Assembly: GCF_016654115.1 (NCBI RefSeq) | Contig: NZ_JAEQAZ010000072.1 | Location: 1 to 38,845, forward strand | Direction of reading: 5' to 3' | Origin: Streptomyces sp. MBT53 | GTDB taxonomy: Bacteria > Actinomycetota > Actinomycetes > Streptomycetales > Streptomycetaceae | Length of the DNA stretch: 38,845 nt | The notes under the pieces: model-generated | Seen by the model: only the letters and a program-made list of their open reading frames with translations | Databases searched by the model: none | Told to the model about the DNA's origin: nothing | Shown: one piece after another, positions 8,786 through 20,600 of the stretch | How the letters are laid out: each line of letters starts with the position of its first letter | Position numbering within the stretch: position 1 is the first letter of the stretch | Position numbers and translations under genes: made by a program

Positions 8786-11700
8786 ATGAGCGTCGAGATG
8801 CCCCCCGAGCTGGCCTGGGTCGCACGGCTGGCGGTCGGACAGGCCTGGCCGAAGGGCAACGAGGACCACCTGCATGCCCTCGGCCAGGCGTGGAACGAGG
8901 CCGCGCAGGAACTCAAGGGCATCAGCGGGCAGCTCGGCGCGTCCGGCAACGGAGTCCTGGCGAGCGTGGGCGGGGAGGTAGCGGACCAGTTCCAGGCCTT
9001 CGTCACGCAACTGGAGTCCAGCCTCCCGGAGATGGCGGAGTCCGCCAACCAGCTGGGCAAGCTCGGCAAGAGCACCGCCGTCCAGATCGAGTACTCCAAG
9101 TACATGATCCTCGGCCAGCTCATCCTGCTGGCCGCACAGATCGCCGAGTGGATCTTCTTCGCGCCCGAGGTCATCCCGCTGGCCATCACGGCGGCACGCG
9201 TCGCGGTGAAGATGATCCTGCGCCGGCTCCTCATCTCGATCGCGACCGGTGTCGCCCTCAACGTCGGCCTCGACGTCGCCGTCCAGACCATCCAGTTCCT
9301 CAAGGGCGACCGCACCGAGTGGTCCACCCAGAACACCGTCTCCGCGGTGGTGTCGGGCGCGATCGGCGGGGCCGTGGGCGGCATCTTCTTCGGTGTGGGG
9401 GGCGTCCTGGCGCCGAAGTTCGCACACTCACTGTTCGGCAAGGGCATCCTCGGCGCGGCCACCGGCATCGGCACCGCCGGGATCATGTACGGCATCTACC
9501 ACAGCGGGGAGGACGAGTTCGGCACGTCCATCAGCGCGGGTGCGCTGGGTGCGCTGGGCGGCGGCGGGAAGCGTCGGTTCGGCGGCAAGGGCGACACGGT
9601 GAAGGTGGACCCCGTCCATGTGAACGTGCCGGAGGCGCTCACGTTCGACCTGCCCGGAGTGGTGCCGGCCGACAAGACGGCACTGCCCGGCACGGACACC
9701 TTCAAGGAACCGACGGACAGCACGGCGACGACCGGCACGAACGGGACCGGGCACACGACCGGTTCCGCAGCCACGTCCAGTCCGGCTGCCGGCACCGGCG
9801 AGACGGGGCACGGCGCCTCCCGTACCGGGAACGCGGGGGCCGTGCACGAGACGACCCACGCCGCGTCCACTCCCGTCACCGCCGAGCACGAAAACGGGTT
9901 GCCCGGATTCACGACCACCGTCACCACCGCGTCGAGCACGACGACGAGCACGACGGCGAGTGCGACGACGGCCACCGCCGGCGCCTCGTCCGCCACCCGC
10001 GCCGGGGCGCCCACCACCACGGCGACCCGCGGCACGACGGGTGGCGGCAGCACTGCCGGCACCGGAACCACGGCCGCGAACGTGAGCGGCCCCACGACCA
10101 CCAGCGGCTCCGGCACCGCCGCTGCGACCGGCTCCACGCGTCCGTCCACGGCGAGCACGGGCCCCGATCGTGGCACCGGCTCCACCGGCCCGGCGTCGCC
10201 CGTCCGCGCGGAGTCCGGCACTCCGTCGGCCGCCGGAACGCGTACGCAGGCCGCCGGACCGGAAACCGTCGGACCGACGGAGTCCAACGCCGTCGCGAGC
10301 ACGACGCAGCCCGAGGTGAAGGCCGGTGCCGGTGCCACCGCGCACGCGACAGCCGCCGTATCGCAGCCGGAGACCGCGGCAGTCGCCGGCCGGCCCCGCC
10401 AAGAGGCCGCCGCGCCGGTCCCGGACCCCACTCCACCCCCCGGTGGGCGCCCCGACGGATCGCCCTCGCCCCCTCGGATGGAGCTCGACCGCAAGCCCCG
10501 CATCGCCGTCCGGTCCACCTTCGAGGCCCGGCGGTTCATGTTCCGGGGCGAGCCGGTCACCGACCTCACGGTCAAGATCGCCTTCCGCGACGGTGGCGGA
10601 GGGCACGACACGGACGCCGTCTGGGCCAAGGTGACGGCCGGGGTCGAGGAGTACTTCAACGCGCCGGAGTACCACCTGCCCGGCACGGACCACACTCCTG
10701 GTACCGGTGACCGTCTGCACGTCACCGTGGTCCGCGCGACGCCCGGCGAGGAGGCGCACCTGACGGTCGATCTCGTCGACGGCGACAGGGTCATGGACCA
10801 GCGGATATGGCGGACGGACGCGCAACCCATCGAATACGCCCACGAGCTGGGTCACCAGACGCTCAACCTGCGGGACGAGTACCGTGACCACGCTGTTCCG
10901 CACCGTCCCGATGTGAAGGGCGGACTGATGGGCAACTTCCACGCAGACTCGCCCGAGGGGCTGCGCAGGGGTGGTCTGGGCGAGCGTCATCTACAGCTGA
11001 GCGCCGCTGTCGTAGGTGAGCTCCACCTTGAGAATCTGGGAGTCGCGCACGACGCCGACTGGGAGCAGGCGCACGTCGCGGCGACGGCCCACAAGCGCAG
11101 TCACATGTGGGTCGACCCGGTCTCCGAACCGGAGCGTTACAAGACGTCGGACGGTTCCGCGCAGGACATGCCGCCGGTCGTGGCCCCGCGCACCATGACC
11201 GCCGCAGATCTCGCCAGGGCGATGGAGGCGGGGATGAGGCGGCGGCAGTACGACTCCGACTCCGACGACGAGCCGGAGCCGGATTGGAGCGACGCGGAAA
11301 GTGACACGCCGGCCAGGCGCGTCCCCACCGCTGTGCCGGGGCCGTTCCGCTGGACGGCACCGGCTCCCACCGACGCGATGGCGCAGCACCACATCTGGGC
11401 GGAAAGCGAAGGACAGGCCCAGGACCGCCCCGGGGCGCGGGAGACCGAGGAGCCGACAGGGCACACCGAGGCCGCCGGACACCAGCCGGTCGTCGAAGAG
11501 GCGTCGGTGCCTCCTCCGTCGGTACCTGTGCTGGAGGCGTTGCCGTCCGGGCCCTTCGAGGCACACACACTGTGGGCGGACGACGACTTCGTCTCCTTCG
11601 GTGTGGCCGTCAAGGAGCGGCGGTCCGACGACACGATCAGTACGACCCCGCTGGCGTACTCCCACGAAAGTGAGGCGGAACGTCTCCCGGTGGAGGACGG

Positions 11701-14605
11701 GAGCGGCTGGCCGCGCTGGGAATACCGGAAACAGGCGTACGACGCCATGTCGGCCGCGGCCGCGCGCCGGCTCCACCTGATCACCGAGCGGGCGAAGGAG
11801 ATCGTCCGCACGGAAGGGGCGGACGATCGGGAACGCGAGCGTGCCGAACGTCTGCTGAGGACCGAGGAGTCCCTGAAGGACGGCCACTGGACTCCCGAGT
11901 ACCGCAGCGAGTTCCTGCGGGTGCAGATGCTCATGGGGGAGAGCGACTTCCTGAGCGACTTGCCGCAGGAGCTGGTGGTGAACGAGCGTTGGGGGGAACG
12001 GATCCCGGCCGACGCGGACGTCGCGACGCCGTGGGCTCTGGTCTCGCCGGACGATCCGACCGGAGCGATCGGCGGTTCGCTGCACGGACCCGACGGCGTG
12101 TCGGCGCGGTTCCACGCCTGGGTGAAGCAGAACGGCGGCGACAGCGACTGGCTGGCGGGCTGGGCCGTACAGCAGTCGCACGGCTCCAACACCACTGAGG
12201 CGCTGCGCTTCAAGGTGATGATGAGCCACTTCCGTCCGCCACGGCATGACCAGGGCTTCTACATGTCTCGCCTCGACGGCCCGGGGGTGAAGGACGACGA
12301 GGCCCCGGACAGGGGTCACGTGGATGCCGTGCCGGTGCTGAACTTCCCCTCGGGATACGTGCGGAGCATGGTGGCCCAGCACGTCTTCACCCACGAGATC
12401 CTGACCCGGGTGAAGATGCCGAACGTGGACCGGAACAGGGGTGTTGTCCAACTTCTGCGCCTGGACAAGCGATCCGTGGTCGATGAAGCCAACGGTGGTC
12501 CCACCCCGGCCCCCCGTGCCCAGGTCGATCTGCGGCGCGGCCCAGCGGATTCGTACAGCCTGGTGGAGCCGTACAAGGACCAGCACGACACCCAGAACCA
12601 CGCGCTGGGGGCGTTCTGGGTCACCTCGCAGGAGATTCCGCTGCACCAGGTCTTCGGAACGTACCTGCAGAGCAGAGCGCCGATCGAGGGGGAACGCGAG
12701 CACACCCTCTTCCTCTACGAGCATGAGAACGAGTTCCTCGCGATGTCCGACGGCGTGAAGGCCGTTTTCTACGGAACGGACACGCCCCCCATGCTGCAGG
12801 TGGCCCGGGAGGCGTCCGCTCCGCACCCCGACGAGGTGTCCCCCCGTGCCCCGATGGCCGACGTGACCGACCGGCCGACCCACGCGCCGGAGACCGGTCA
12901 ACAGGCGCATTCCGGTCTTGAGTCGGCCGGTGGCTCGGGGCACGGGGACTCGCGGGTGGTGTCCCCGGCCGTGGCCCGGTCGCAGTACGGGATGCCGGAG
13001 AAGAACTTCGGCAAGTTCCGGAATCTGGCGCGGGCACGCAATCTCGTGATCGACGTCCGGCCGACCAACACGGCCGCCCCGAAATGGCTCGATCAGGGAA
13101 AGCTGCCGAAGCCCAAGGACATCAAGGCGAAGTCCGTCAACGACCTGGACGTGCTGCTCGGCGCCAAGGACGAACACCGCGGTCTGATCGGCTACTTCGA
13201 GCCGGTCCTGCCCGAACGCGGGAACCTCGACGACAGGACCTGGGAACAGCTCGAAAGGCGGTTCACGCAGCGCACCGAGGAGTTCGAGGCCCTGGCGCCG
13301 GTGATGGCCGACCTCCGGGACCAGGGCCGGTTCAAGGTCGAGAACGGCCTGGTGTACGGCAGGGACGGCCAGGACAACTGGATCGAGATCACCGGCGATC
13401 ACGACGTGTTCGACATCAGGACACCGGGCGGTACCCGGCTGAAGGGGGATCCGTACGACGCGGTCGTCAACACCATGATGACCGACGACATGGCCGTCAT
13501 GCACGGCGCGCACATGGACTGGGAGCCGACCACGCCCTTCAGCAAGGGCATCTTCAGCAAGATCGTGGACTCCCACCAAGAGGGCGGCGAACCGCTCCTG
13601 CGCTTCCGTCCGGGCCTCAATGACGCCGAACTCGTCCACGCCCCGGCGGAGTTCCGCTTCACGGGCCGGGAACCGGAACAGCCCCGGAACGACGGCTCGC
13701 CTCTCCCGCCCGCCGATATCGCCCGTCCGCGTTCCGATTCCCCCGTCCCGCCCGCCGAAGGATCCACCACGCGACAGGCCGAGCCTCCGCGGGCGCCCAC
13801 GCACGGGGAATCCGACACCGCCCCCGCCGAGCCCGCGCTCATCCGCGCCGACTCGCCGGTCAGGGACGCGTCGCCGACCCCCCGTATCGAGCACCCGGTT
13901 CTTCCCCCGTCGGAGTCCGAGACGACGGCCGGTGCGCGGCTCGGCGAGCCCGAGGCGCTGCCCGAGACATCGCCCGCCAAGGCTCCCCTCGCGGAACCCC
14001 TGGCGAATCCCCTTGTCGAGCCCCTTTCAGAGCCACCCGCGAAGCCTCTCGCGGAGCCGTTCAAGCCCGCCGAGCCGGAGCCGACGGCCGTGGCGCCGGA
14101 GAGCGACCCCTGGCCGCCGCCTCCGCCCGGCGACGACCCGCACCGGGCCGGTGACCCCGAGACCACGGACCACCTCGCGCGCCCGGCCCGCCCGCCCTGC
14201 TGGGCGGCCGTCACCAGCAGTCGCTGGCCGGTATCCGGATCACCGACGCCCCCGGCCCGGAGGACCTGCGTGAGCAGGTTCTGGCGACCCTGCCCGCCGC
14301 TCACCGCACCGACCGCCAGGTCGTGCAGACGCTCGACGCGGAGTTCGACCCCGCCAACTTCCGCACCCGGCACGAGGAGATGGTCAACGGCGGCTGGCGC
14401 TTCCAGCTCCGGGTGGCCGGCGACGTGCACGACGTGGTGCTCACGGCCCGGCCCGGTTCCTGGAGGCTGCGCGCGGACCAGGCACCGGCCGAGGAGAAGG
14501 AGGGCAAGAGCTTCGACCGGTCCGCCGAGGCCAAGCGCGCGGCCGAGCCGAAGAAGACCGCGCTCACCACCTCGCAGGCGGGCCTCGACCTGGCCCCGAC
14601 CGTGA
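8786..14605 (+). CDS. Giant ESX polymorphic-toxin-like protein, 5' part (frameshifted near 14155-14205)
   Basis: Real coding runs to about 14155-14205; the rest to 14605 is an Arg/Pro/Ser-rich out-of-frame tail. In order, the domains are: residues 1-95, a WXG100-like helical domain of the CpnT N-terminal type (LAVGQAWPKGNEDHL); 105-255, hydrophobic helices and Gly-rich segments; 270-560, a Thr/Ser/Ala/Gly linker; 570-750, a zincin with H686-E-L-G-H690 and DEY at 697-699, then GLMG at 713-716. Residues 920-1330 are a mixed domain I do not recognise. Residues 1403-1625 resemble edema factor/ExoY cyclases: R1425-P-T-N, Lys 1442 and 1449, D1538-H-D1540, H1573-G. A Pro/Glu linker with PLAEP-type repeats follows. 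The start follows the previous stop by 10 bases. I saw no Cys in the in-frame part. The frame continues in the 14323-22977 entry, so the two are one gene. Confidence 0.85.
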   Translation: MSVEMPPELAWVARLAVGQAWPKGNEDHLHALGQAWNEAAQELKGISGQLGASGNGVLASVGGEVADQFQAFVTQLESSLPEMAESANQLGKLGKSTAVQIEYSKYMILGQLILLAAQIAEWIFFAPEVIPLAITAARVAVKMILRRLLISIATGVALNVGLDVAVQTIQFLKGDRTEWSTQNTVSAVVSGAIGGAVGGIFFGVGGVLAPKFAHSLFGKGILGAATGIGTAGIMYGIYHSGEDEFGTSISAGALGALGGGGKRRFGGKGDTVKVDPVHVNVPEALTFDLPGVVPADKTALPGTDTFKEPTDSTATTGTNGTGHTTGSAATSSPAAGTGETGHGASRTGNAGAVHETTHAASTPVTAEHENGLPGFTTTVTTASSTTTSTTASATTATAGASSATRAGAPTTTATRGTTGGGSTAGTGTTAANVSGPTTTSGSGTAAATGSTRPSTASTGPDRGTGSTGPASPVRAESGTPSAAGTRTQAAGPETVGPTESNAVASTTQPEVKAGAGATAHATAAVSQPETAAVAGRPRQEAAAPVPDPTPPPGGRPDGSPSPPRMELDRKPRIAVRSTFEARRFMFRGEPVTDLTVKIAFRDGGGGHDTDAVWAKVTAGVEEYFNAPEYHLPGTDHTPGTGDRLHVTVVRATPGEEAHLTVDLVDGDRVMDQRIWRTDAQPIEYAHELGHQTLNLRDEYRDHAVPHRPDVKGGLMGNFHADSPEGLRRGGLGERHLQLSAAVVGELHLENLGVAHDADWEQAHVAATAHKRSHMWVDPVSEPERYKTSDGSAQDMPPVVAPRTMTAADLARAMEAGMRRRQYDSDSDDEPEPDWSDAESDTPARRVPTAVPGPFRWTAPAPTDAMAQHHIWAESEGQAQDRPGARETEEPTGHTEAAGHQPVVEEASVPPPSVPVLEALPSGPFEAHTLWADDDFVSFGVAVKERRSDDTISTTPLAYSHESEAERLPVEDGSGWPRWEYRKQAYDAMSAAAARRLHLITERAKEIVRTEGADDRERERAERLLRTEESLKDGHWTPEYRSEFLRVQMLMGESDFLSDLPQELVVNERWGERIPADADVATPWALVSPDDPTGAIGGSLHGPDGVSARFHAWVKQNGGDSDWLAGWAVQQSHGSNTTEALRFKVMMSHFRPPRHDQGFYMSRLDGPGVKDDEAPDRGHVDAVPVLNFPSGYVRSMVAQHVFTHEILTRVKMPNVDRNRGVVQLLRLDKRSVVDEANGGPTPAPRAQVDLRRGPADSYSLVEPYKDQHDTQNHALGAFWVTSQEIPLHQVFGTYLQSRAPIEGEREHTLFLYEHENEFLAMSDGVKAVFYGTDTPPMLQVAREASAPHPDEVSPRAPMADVTDRPTHAPETGQQAHSGLESAGGSGHGDSRVVSPAVARSQYGMPEKNFGKFRNLARARNLVIDVRPTNTAAPKWLDQGKLPKPKDIKAKSVNDLDVLLGAKDEHRGLIGYFEPVLPERGNLDDRTWEQLERRFTQRTEEFEALAPVMADLRDQGRFKVENGLVYGRDGQDNWIEITGDHDVFDIRTPGGTRLKGDPYDAVVNTMMTDDMAVMHGAHMDWEPTTPFSKGIFSKIVDSHQEGGEPLLRFRPGLNDAELVHAPAEFRFTGREPEQPRNDGSPLPPADIARPRSDSPVPPAEGSTTRQAEPPRAPTHGESDTAPAEPALIRADSPVRDASPTPRIEHPVLPPSESETTAGARLGEPEALPETSPAKAPLAEPLANPLVEPLSEPPAKPLAEPFKPAEPEPTAVAPESDPWPPPPPGDDPHRAGDPETTDHLARPARPPCWAAVTSSRWPVSGSPTPPARRTCVSRFWRPCPPLTAPTARSCRRSTRSSTPPTSAPGTRRWSTAAGASSSGWPATCTTWCSRPGPVPGGCARTRHRPRRRRARASTGPPRPSARPSRRRPRSPPRRRASTWPRP

Positions 14606-17600
14606 TCCTCCCGGACGGTGCGCGGGGCGACCGGCTGGGCCTGATCACCCCGTCCGTCAAGGCGGGCGGCAGCACACACGCGACCGACACCTCGTTGAAC
14701 GCCGGCGCCGAGACAGGCACGAAGACCTCGCTCACCGGACCCACCGACACCTACGTCTCCCGGTTCCGCTACGAGTCGACCGTCACCGGCCCCGACGGCC
14801 GCCCGCTCCCGCGCCCCGCCGGTGCCCCTCTCACCGCCGATGTGACCGCGGAGATCACCCGCCCGGACCCGGCCCCCGCGGACGGCCGCGCCAGCGACTG
14901 GAACGGCTGGGACAGCGATCGCTCCGACGGCGCGGAGGGCCGCCCGCTCGACATCACCGGGCTTGCCACGCTGCACGAGGACGTCTTCCGCCACCTGCCC
15001 AGCGAGGCCCGCCCCGGCGGCACCGCGCACAACGACATCCTGGAGTTCCTGTCCCCGAAGAACGTCGTCGACGGTTTCGAGCACGCCGCCGGCTGGGGCC
15101 TGACCTCCAAACGGCTCGACCTCAGCGACGGCGGCCACGCCTGGCTCCGGCTCACCCTGGAGCCCGGGAGGTCGGCACGCGAGGGCACGGTCGCCGACAA
15201 GGACACCGTCACCAGCAAGGAGACCGGCGAGCACGCCACGGGCCGCACCGACACCTCCGGCTGGGGCCTCGGCCTGAACGGCGGCGGCGCGCGGCGGTTG
15301 TGGCAGAGCAGCAGGACGAAGGAGTCGTCCTGGCTGACGGTCACCGGCGGCTACTCCTACGCGTACAGCCAGGCCCACCAGGAGAAGGGCAAGCAGACCT
15401 TCTCGCTGGAGCGGAGCCTGGAGCACAAGGGCACCGGCGACCTGGTCAGGACGGCCGTACGGTTCCGGCTGGAAGTACTGCGCGAGCGGCTGTCCCCGGG
15501 TACGGACGGACTGCACGCGGTCCGCGCGGAACCCGACGCCGCGCCCGCCCGGGACGAGGAGAACCCGTCCGCCCCACGATCCGGCACGGTCATCCGCGTC
15601 AGCCACCGGCCGTCCGCCGCCGCCGACGGCAGCCACACTCCCGCCCCGGCCGCCGACAGCCTGCGCCGACCCCTGATCGCCGCGCGCACCGCCTTCGTCG
15701 ACGTGCCCGGCGCCCGGCAGCTGGAGCGGCACATCACCGAGCGGCTGCACGAGCTGGCGCCCGGCACCCTGCCGCCGCCCGAGGGCGCGGCGGCAGGACG
15801 GGTCACTCCGCAGGCCATGGAGAACCAGCGCCTGCTGCGCGAGCGCCTCTCCCGGTCCGGGCTGCGCGCCGACGGCGGACGGCTCCTCGACGGCACCTTC
15901 CGGATCACCCTGGACACCTCCCACCTGCCGGGGCTGCCCGGTCGTACGTACGAGGTGGTCGTCCGGGCCGACATCGGGGCCGGGCACCACGACGGGGCGG
16001 CGACGGGCACCGCTAAGGACACGGTGGCCCGAGCGCACGCCACCGACAAGGCGGTGACCCGGGGCGGCAAGCACACCCTGGGGGTCAGCGGCAATCTGCG
16101 CAGGGCACTGAACCCGCCGGACACCGTACGGGCGTTCGGGAACGCCGGTGTCGACCTCTCCTACGGCCCCTCCCGGCAGACCGTCGCGTCGGGCGAGACG
16201 CAGGCCAAGCGGACGTTCCAGCACAAGGGACCGGCGGACGCCTTCAGTTACCCGATGACGTACCGGGTGCTGGTCGCCCCGCACAGGGAGGGAAACCCGC
16301 CGGGCACCCTGCCGGCCGAACGTCCTGCCGACGGCAGGGGAGCGGACACCGTGCGCGAGGTGGTCCTCGGGGCCGAGGACCGGCTGCGGGTCGAGGTACG
16401 GCAAGCGGAGCGCTCGGCCTCCGCCCCCCGGCATCTGCGGCCCGCCCGGCTGCCGCAGGCGCACGCCGTCACACGGGTCACCGACGAGGCCGCCTTCCAG
16501 CGGCAGGCGCGGGACGCGCTGGAGGCGGCGTACCGGTCCCGGGAGCCCGACGTCGAACCACCGCGTGTCCCCGAACTCGACGAGGCCGTGACGGCACTCG
16601 CCGGCCGCGCCCAGCTGCCCGGCCTGGTGTCCGCCTCGCACGCCGGCTGGGCCAACACGCTCGACCGGCACGTCGACGACGGCCGGGCCCCCGACACCGT
16701 GGGCCTGTCGGTGCGCACCCGGCTGATCGACCTGCACTACGCGGAGACGCTGACCGGGGACAGCACCCTCGACCTGGAGCTGAAGGCGAGCGGCGCCACC
16801 ACCGTCGCCGACCAGACGTCGACGTCCGTCAAAGGCAGCCTCGGACCTGACTTCGGTCTGTTCCCCGAGACCGCGACCGGCGCGCTCACCACCACGTTCC
16901 AGGTGCGCGGCGGCGGCAAGGGCAAGGCCGGCGGGCAGTGGGACGCAGCGGACACTCTCAAGCAGCAGACCGCCACCACCCGCAAGGCCGGCCACACCGG
17001 CACCTGGCACGTCTACCGGGCCACGGCCGAGGTGAGCGTCGCCGGACGTCTCACCGAGGGGTCCGGCGCCTCGCACGTGGGACGCCCGATCCGCCATCAC
17101 CACGACTTCTACGTCCTCCTGTCCGACGAGGACGTCACCCGCCTGCACGCCGAAGCGCTCACAGACCCGGCCGTCCTGCCTCCGGAACGCCGTGCCACCC
17201 TGCTGGACCAGGGCATCTCGGGCGGTGCTCTGGTGGAGATCCCCGGCACCGACCCCGTACTCCAGGAGATCGACCGGCAGTTGCGGGGACCGGACGCGGG
17301 AATCGTCCCGGTCGCCGCCCTCCCCTTCGCCGACACCTACTCACCGGACACGCTCGCCGCCCGCTACGACGAACTCGTCGGCCCCGGCATCCTGGACCGG
17401 CATGTCGAGGTGACGCGTGCCGGACACGTCGTCACCGAGGTGCTGGTGCGCGGGATCGCCGACGGCTGGCGCGACGACGGCTCCCGCTCGGACCGCCCCC
17501 TCACCCGTGACGTCACCGTCGCCCACACCGTCAAGGGAAAGGCCGGCGCCAAGGGCACGCTCGGCGCCGAGGGCAACCTCCGGGCCTCCGTACGTCCTCC

Positions 17601-20600
17601 GGCGGTGCCCCACCTCAACTCGGTCTCCATCACCCCCGCCGGCGGACTCGAAGGCGGCCGGGGCAGCAGCGCCGAGTCCGGCGTGACCACCACCGTCGGC
17701 CACAAGACGTCCGGCTACGGCGACACCAACGCCCGCTTCACCGCCGGCCTCAGCTACGAGGTGACTGTCACCCGGCGCACCGAGACCGGCCGCTTCGTAC
17801 ACCTGCCGGAGGAGCCGCGGACCATCGGTCCGTACGGCACGACCGCCTGGGTGCCCGAATCCCTCACCGAGAGCGCGACCGCCGCGCCCCACCCGCAGGT
17901 GCCCGGCGACGACGCCCTCCGCCCCGCACCCTCGGCCGAGCACCCGTTCGGCATCGAGCTCGATCGGCTGCCCGGACCGGGTCCGGCCGAGCGCACCGGC
18001 TGGCACGACGCCCTGCGCGAGGCACACGACCTGGTCGGCTTCGACAACACCAAGTCCCTGCACGACACCGCCGTGCAGGTCCAGGCGACACCACGTCCGT
18101 GGGGCGACGGACTGCTCGGACACATGGGCTCCTACTACTCGTGGGCCCTCTCCCAGGGGGCGGACCTGACCCGATGGGCGGCGCGCTCCACTCTGCCCAC
18201 GCAGCTGACCGGCACGGTCTCCCGCTTCCTGGACACCTACACGGCCGACCCCCGGCTGGGACACGAGCACGACCTGAGCAAGGAGCAACGCCTCACTCTG
18301 GAGGAGCAGTTCGCGATCCGCCAGGTGTTCTCCGGACAGTCGCTGCCGGCCCTGTTCCACCAGCTCGACACCCCGTCCGGCGAGTACCGGGTGCCCGGGA
18401 CCTCGGTCGCCCTGTCCATGGAGGCCATCGGGCCCCCGCAGGAGGTGGGCCGCCGTGACGCGGCCGACGACGAACTCTCCGTCGCCGTCAAGGGCGAGTC
18501 CGCCACCGCCGCCACCAACACGTACAACTGGTCCCTCTCCCCGCTCGACTTCGCGATCCTCACCGAGGACCCGGTGAGCAGCGTCCCCCTCTCCACCGCG
18601 CGCATGACCCGTGACGAGACCTTCGACTCCACCCGCCCCGTCACACGCACGCCCGGCACACCGAGCAGGCCCACCCCGAACGCGCAGCCGCCGCACGGCA
18701 TTCCGGCCACGGAACCCGGCAAGGCCAAGGTCACCGGCGCGGCCGCGCTGATGCGCCAGCCCGTCAGATTCACCGTCCGGGGACACGACGACAACGGCCC
18801 CTACGGCACCCCCCGCACCGTCACCGGCCACATCTTCCACTGGACCGCTCCCAAGGGGCCGGCCGCTTCGTCGGCTTCGGGTTCAGCGGTTGCGTTCGTT
18901 TCGGGCTCCACTCGCCGTCCGGTGGCCGCGTCGGCTTCCGGTTCCGGTGCCCCGTCGCCCCTCGGGCTGTCCCGCCGCCTCACCGCTCCGTCCTCTTCCG
19001 CGACCGCGCACAGGTCCATCGCCTCGTTGCCGCTCGACACGCCCCGCCGCGAACCCGCCGCCGCTCCTTTGTCCCACCTCTCTCCACCCGGCTCCCGCCC
19101 GGCCGACACTGACTCGTCCGACTTCGCGCCCCGCGCGCCACGCGCCGAAGTCGTGGGGACCGTGCCGGAGCCTGTGCACACCGAGCCCCGTGCGCCTGGC
19201 GCCGACGCCGTGGCTACCGTGCCGGTTTCCGCACACACCGCCCCCCGCGCCGAAGCCATGGCGACCGCCCCGGAACCCGTGCACACCGAGCCCCAGGCAC
19301 CCGCGCCCGCCTCCATCCCGGCGCTCACACGCGGCATCACGTTCCCCGCCGAGGACGTCACCGCGCCCACCCCCGCCGAGACCGCCCACGTCGACGTGTT
19401 CGCCGCCGAGGTGGCGCAGGACGCGGTACGGCGGGCGGACAGCGGGCTCGGGCTTCCGGCCGTGCTGGTCACCGGGCACGGCACCGCGTCCGTGTCCGGC
19501 CTGCCTCACTTCGGCAGGGCGGTCCAGATCGGCGCCGAACGTGCCGAGGGCGTCCGCGCGCTCTTCGCGCGGCGACTCGACGCCCATCTGCGGGACCTGG
19601 GCTCCCCGTTGACGTCGGACGCGTTCACGATCACGGCCGAGTCCCGCGGCCCGGAGCTCCCGCACGGCACCGACCTGGCCCAGGACACTCCGGAGGCCCG
19701 GCGCCGCGCGGTCATCACGGTCACTCACCCGGCCGGCGCAGGCCACGGGTCACCTGTCGCCGGCGAAGATTCGGCGCACCGGGCCACAGCGCCCCCGGTC
19801 CACGCGGCACAGACCCTCGCATCCGCCGTACCGTCCGCACCCCCCTCGGACGACCGCCCGCCCCTGCGGCCGGAGCAGTGGCGAGCCCGGCGCGAGCAGG
19901 CCGCCTGGGCGGTGCTGCGGACCGAACGGTACGACCCCGCGCGCGACCCCCTTGCGGACCGCCCCGGAGCCGGACTGCTGGGCGGACGGGACGTCGTGGT
20001 CCGTGCGGCCGTCGCCCGGATCCAGGCGGAGGACGGCCGCTGGGTCCGCAACCTCTCCCTGCACCTCCCGGTGCGCTTCGGCGACGGATTCGGGCCCGGT
20101 GAGCTGGCCGCCTATCGCGAGCGGCTCCAGTCGTTGTTGGACACGCACGTGAACGACGGGCGCCGACTGCCCGGCTCGGGCGACCAGTTGCACATCGACG
20201 TGGACCTTGAGCACCGGCCGGACCACCCGGAGGCCGTGGAGATCAGCCGCAGCGACGCGCCGCAGCGCGACTGGGACCAGTTCACCTTCCCGCTGGGCGA
20301 CGACGAGGGCGTGCGGGACGACGCCCGCGCACTCCACGAACTGCTGCACTACAGCGGTCTGCCCGACCGCTACCACGACGTCACGACGCTGTTCCGCCGC
20401 CTCGAAGAGCAGTCTGACCGGACCGGCCTCATGGCCGACATCGACACCATCGACGTACCCGACACCTACCTTCGGACGATCGCCGAGGTCACCGAGTCCG
20501 GGCCGGTCCTGCGCGACCTGCCGTACGTCGGGGAGGCCGGGCAGCCGGCCGTCGCCCCGCCTGGGCTGACCGGAGCCGCGGCCCGCGGGATCCTGCTCGC

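Noticed and set aside
14155..14605. Programmed -1 ribosomal frameshift in the giant gene
   Set aside because: No X-XXY-YYZ slippery heptamer is visible near the switch, and two other genes show the same kind of single-base loss.
10991..17148. Very long - strand open frames opposite the giant gene (967 and 1,249 codons)
   Set aside because: Compositionally they are antisense shadows of GC-rich coding DNA: Arg/Gly/Val-rich, no domains, and opposite a clear coding frame.
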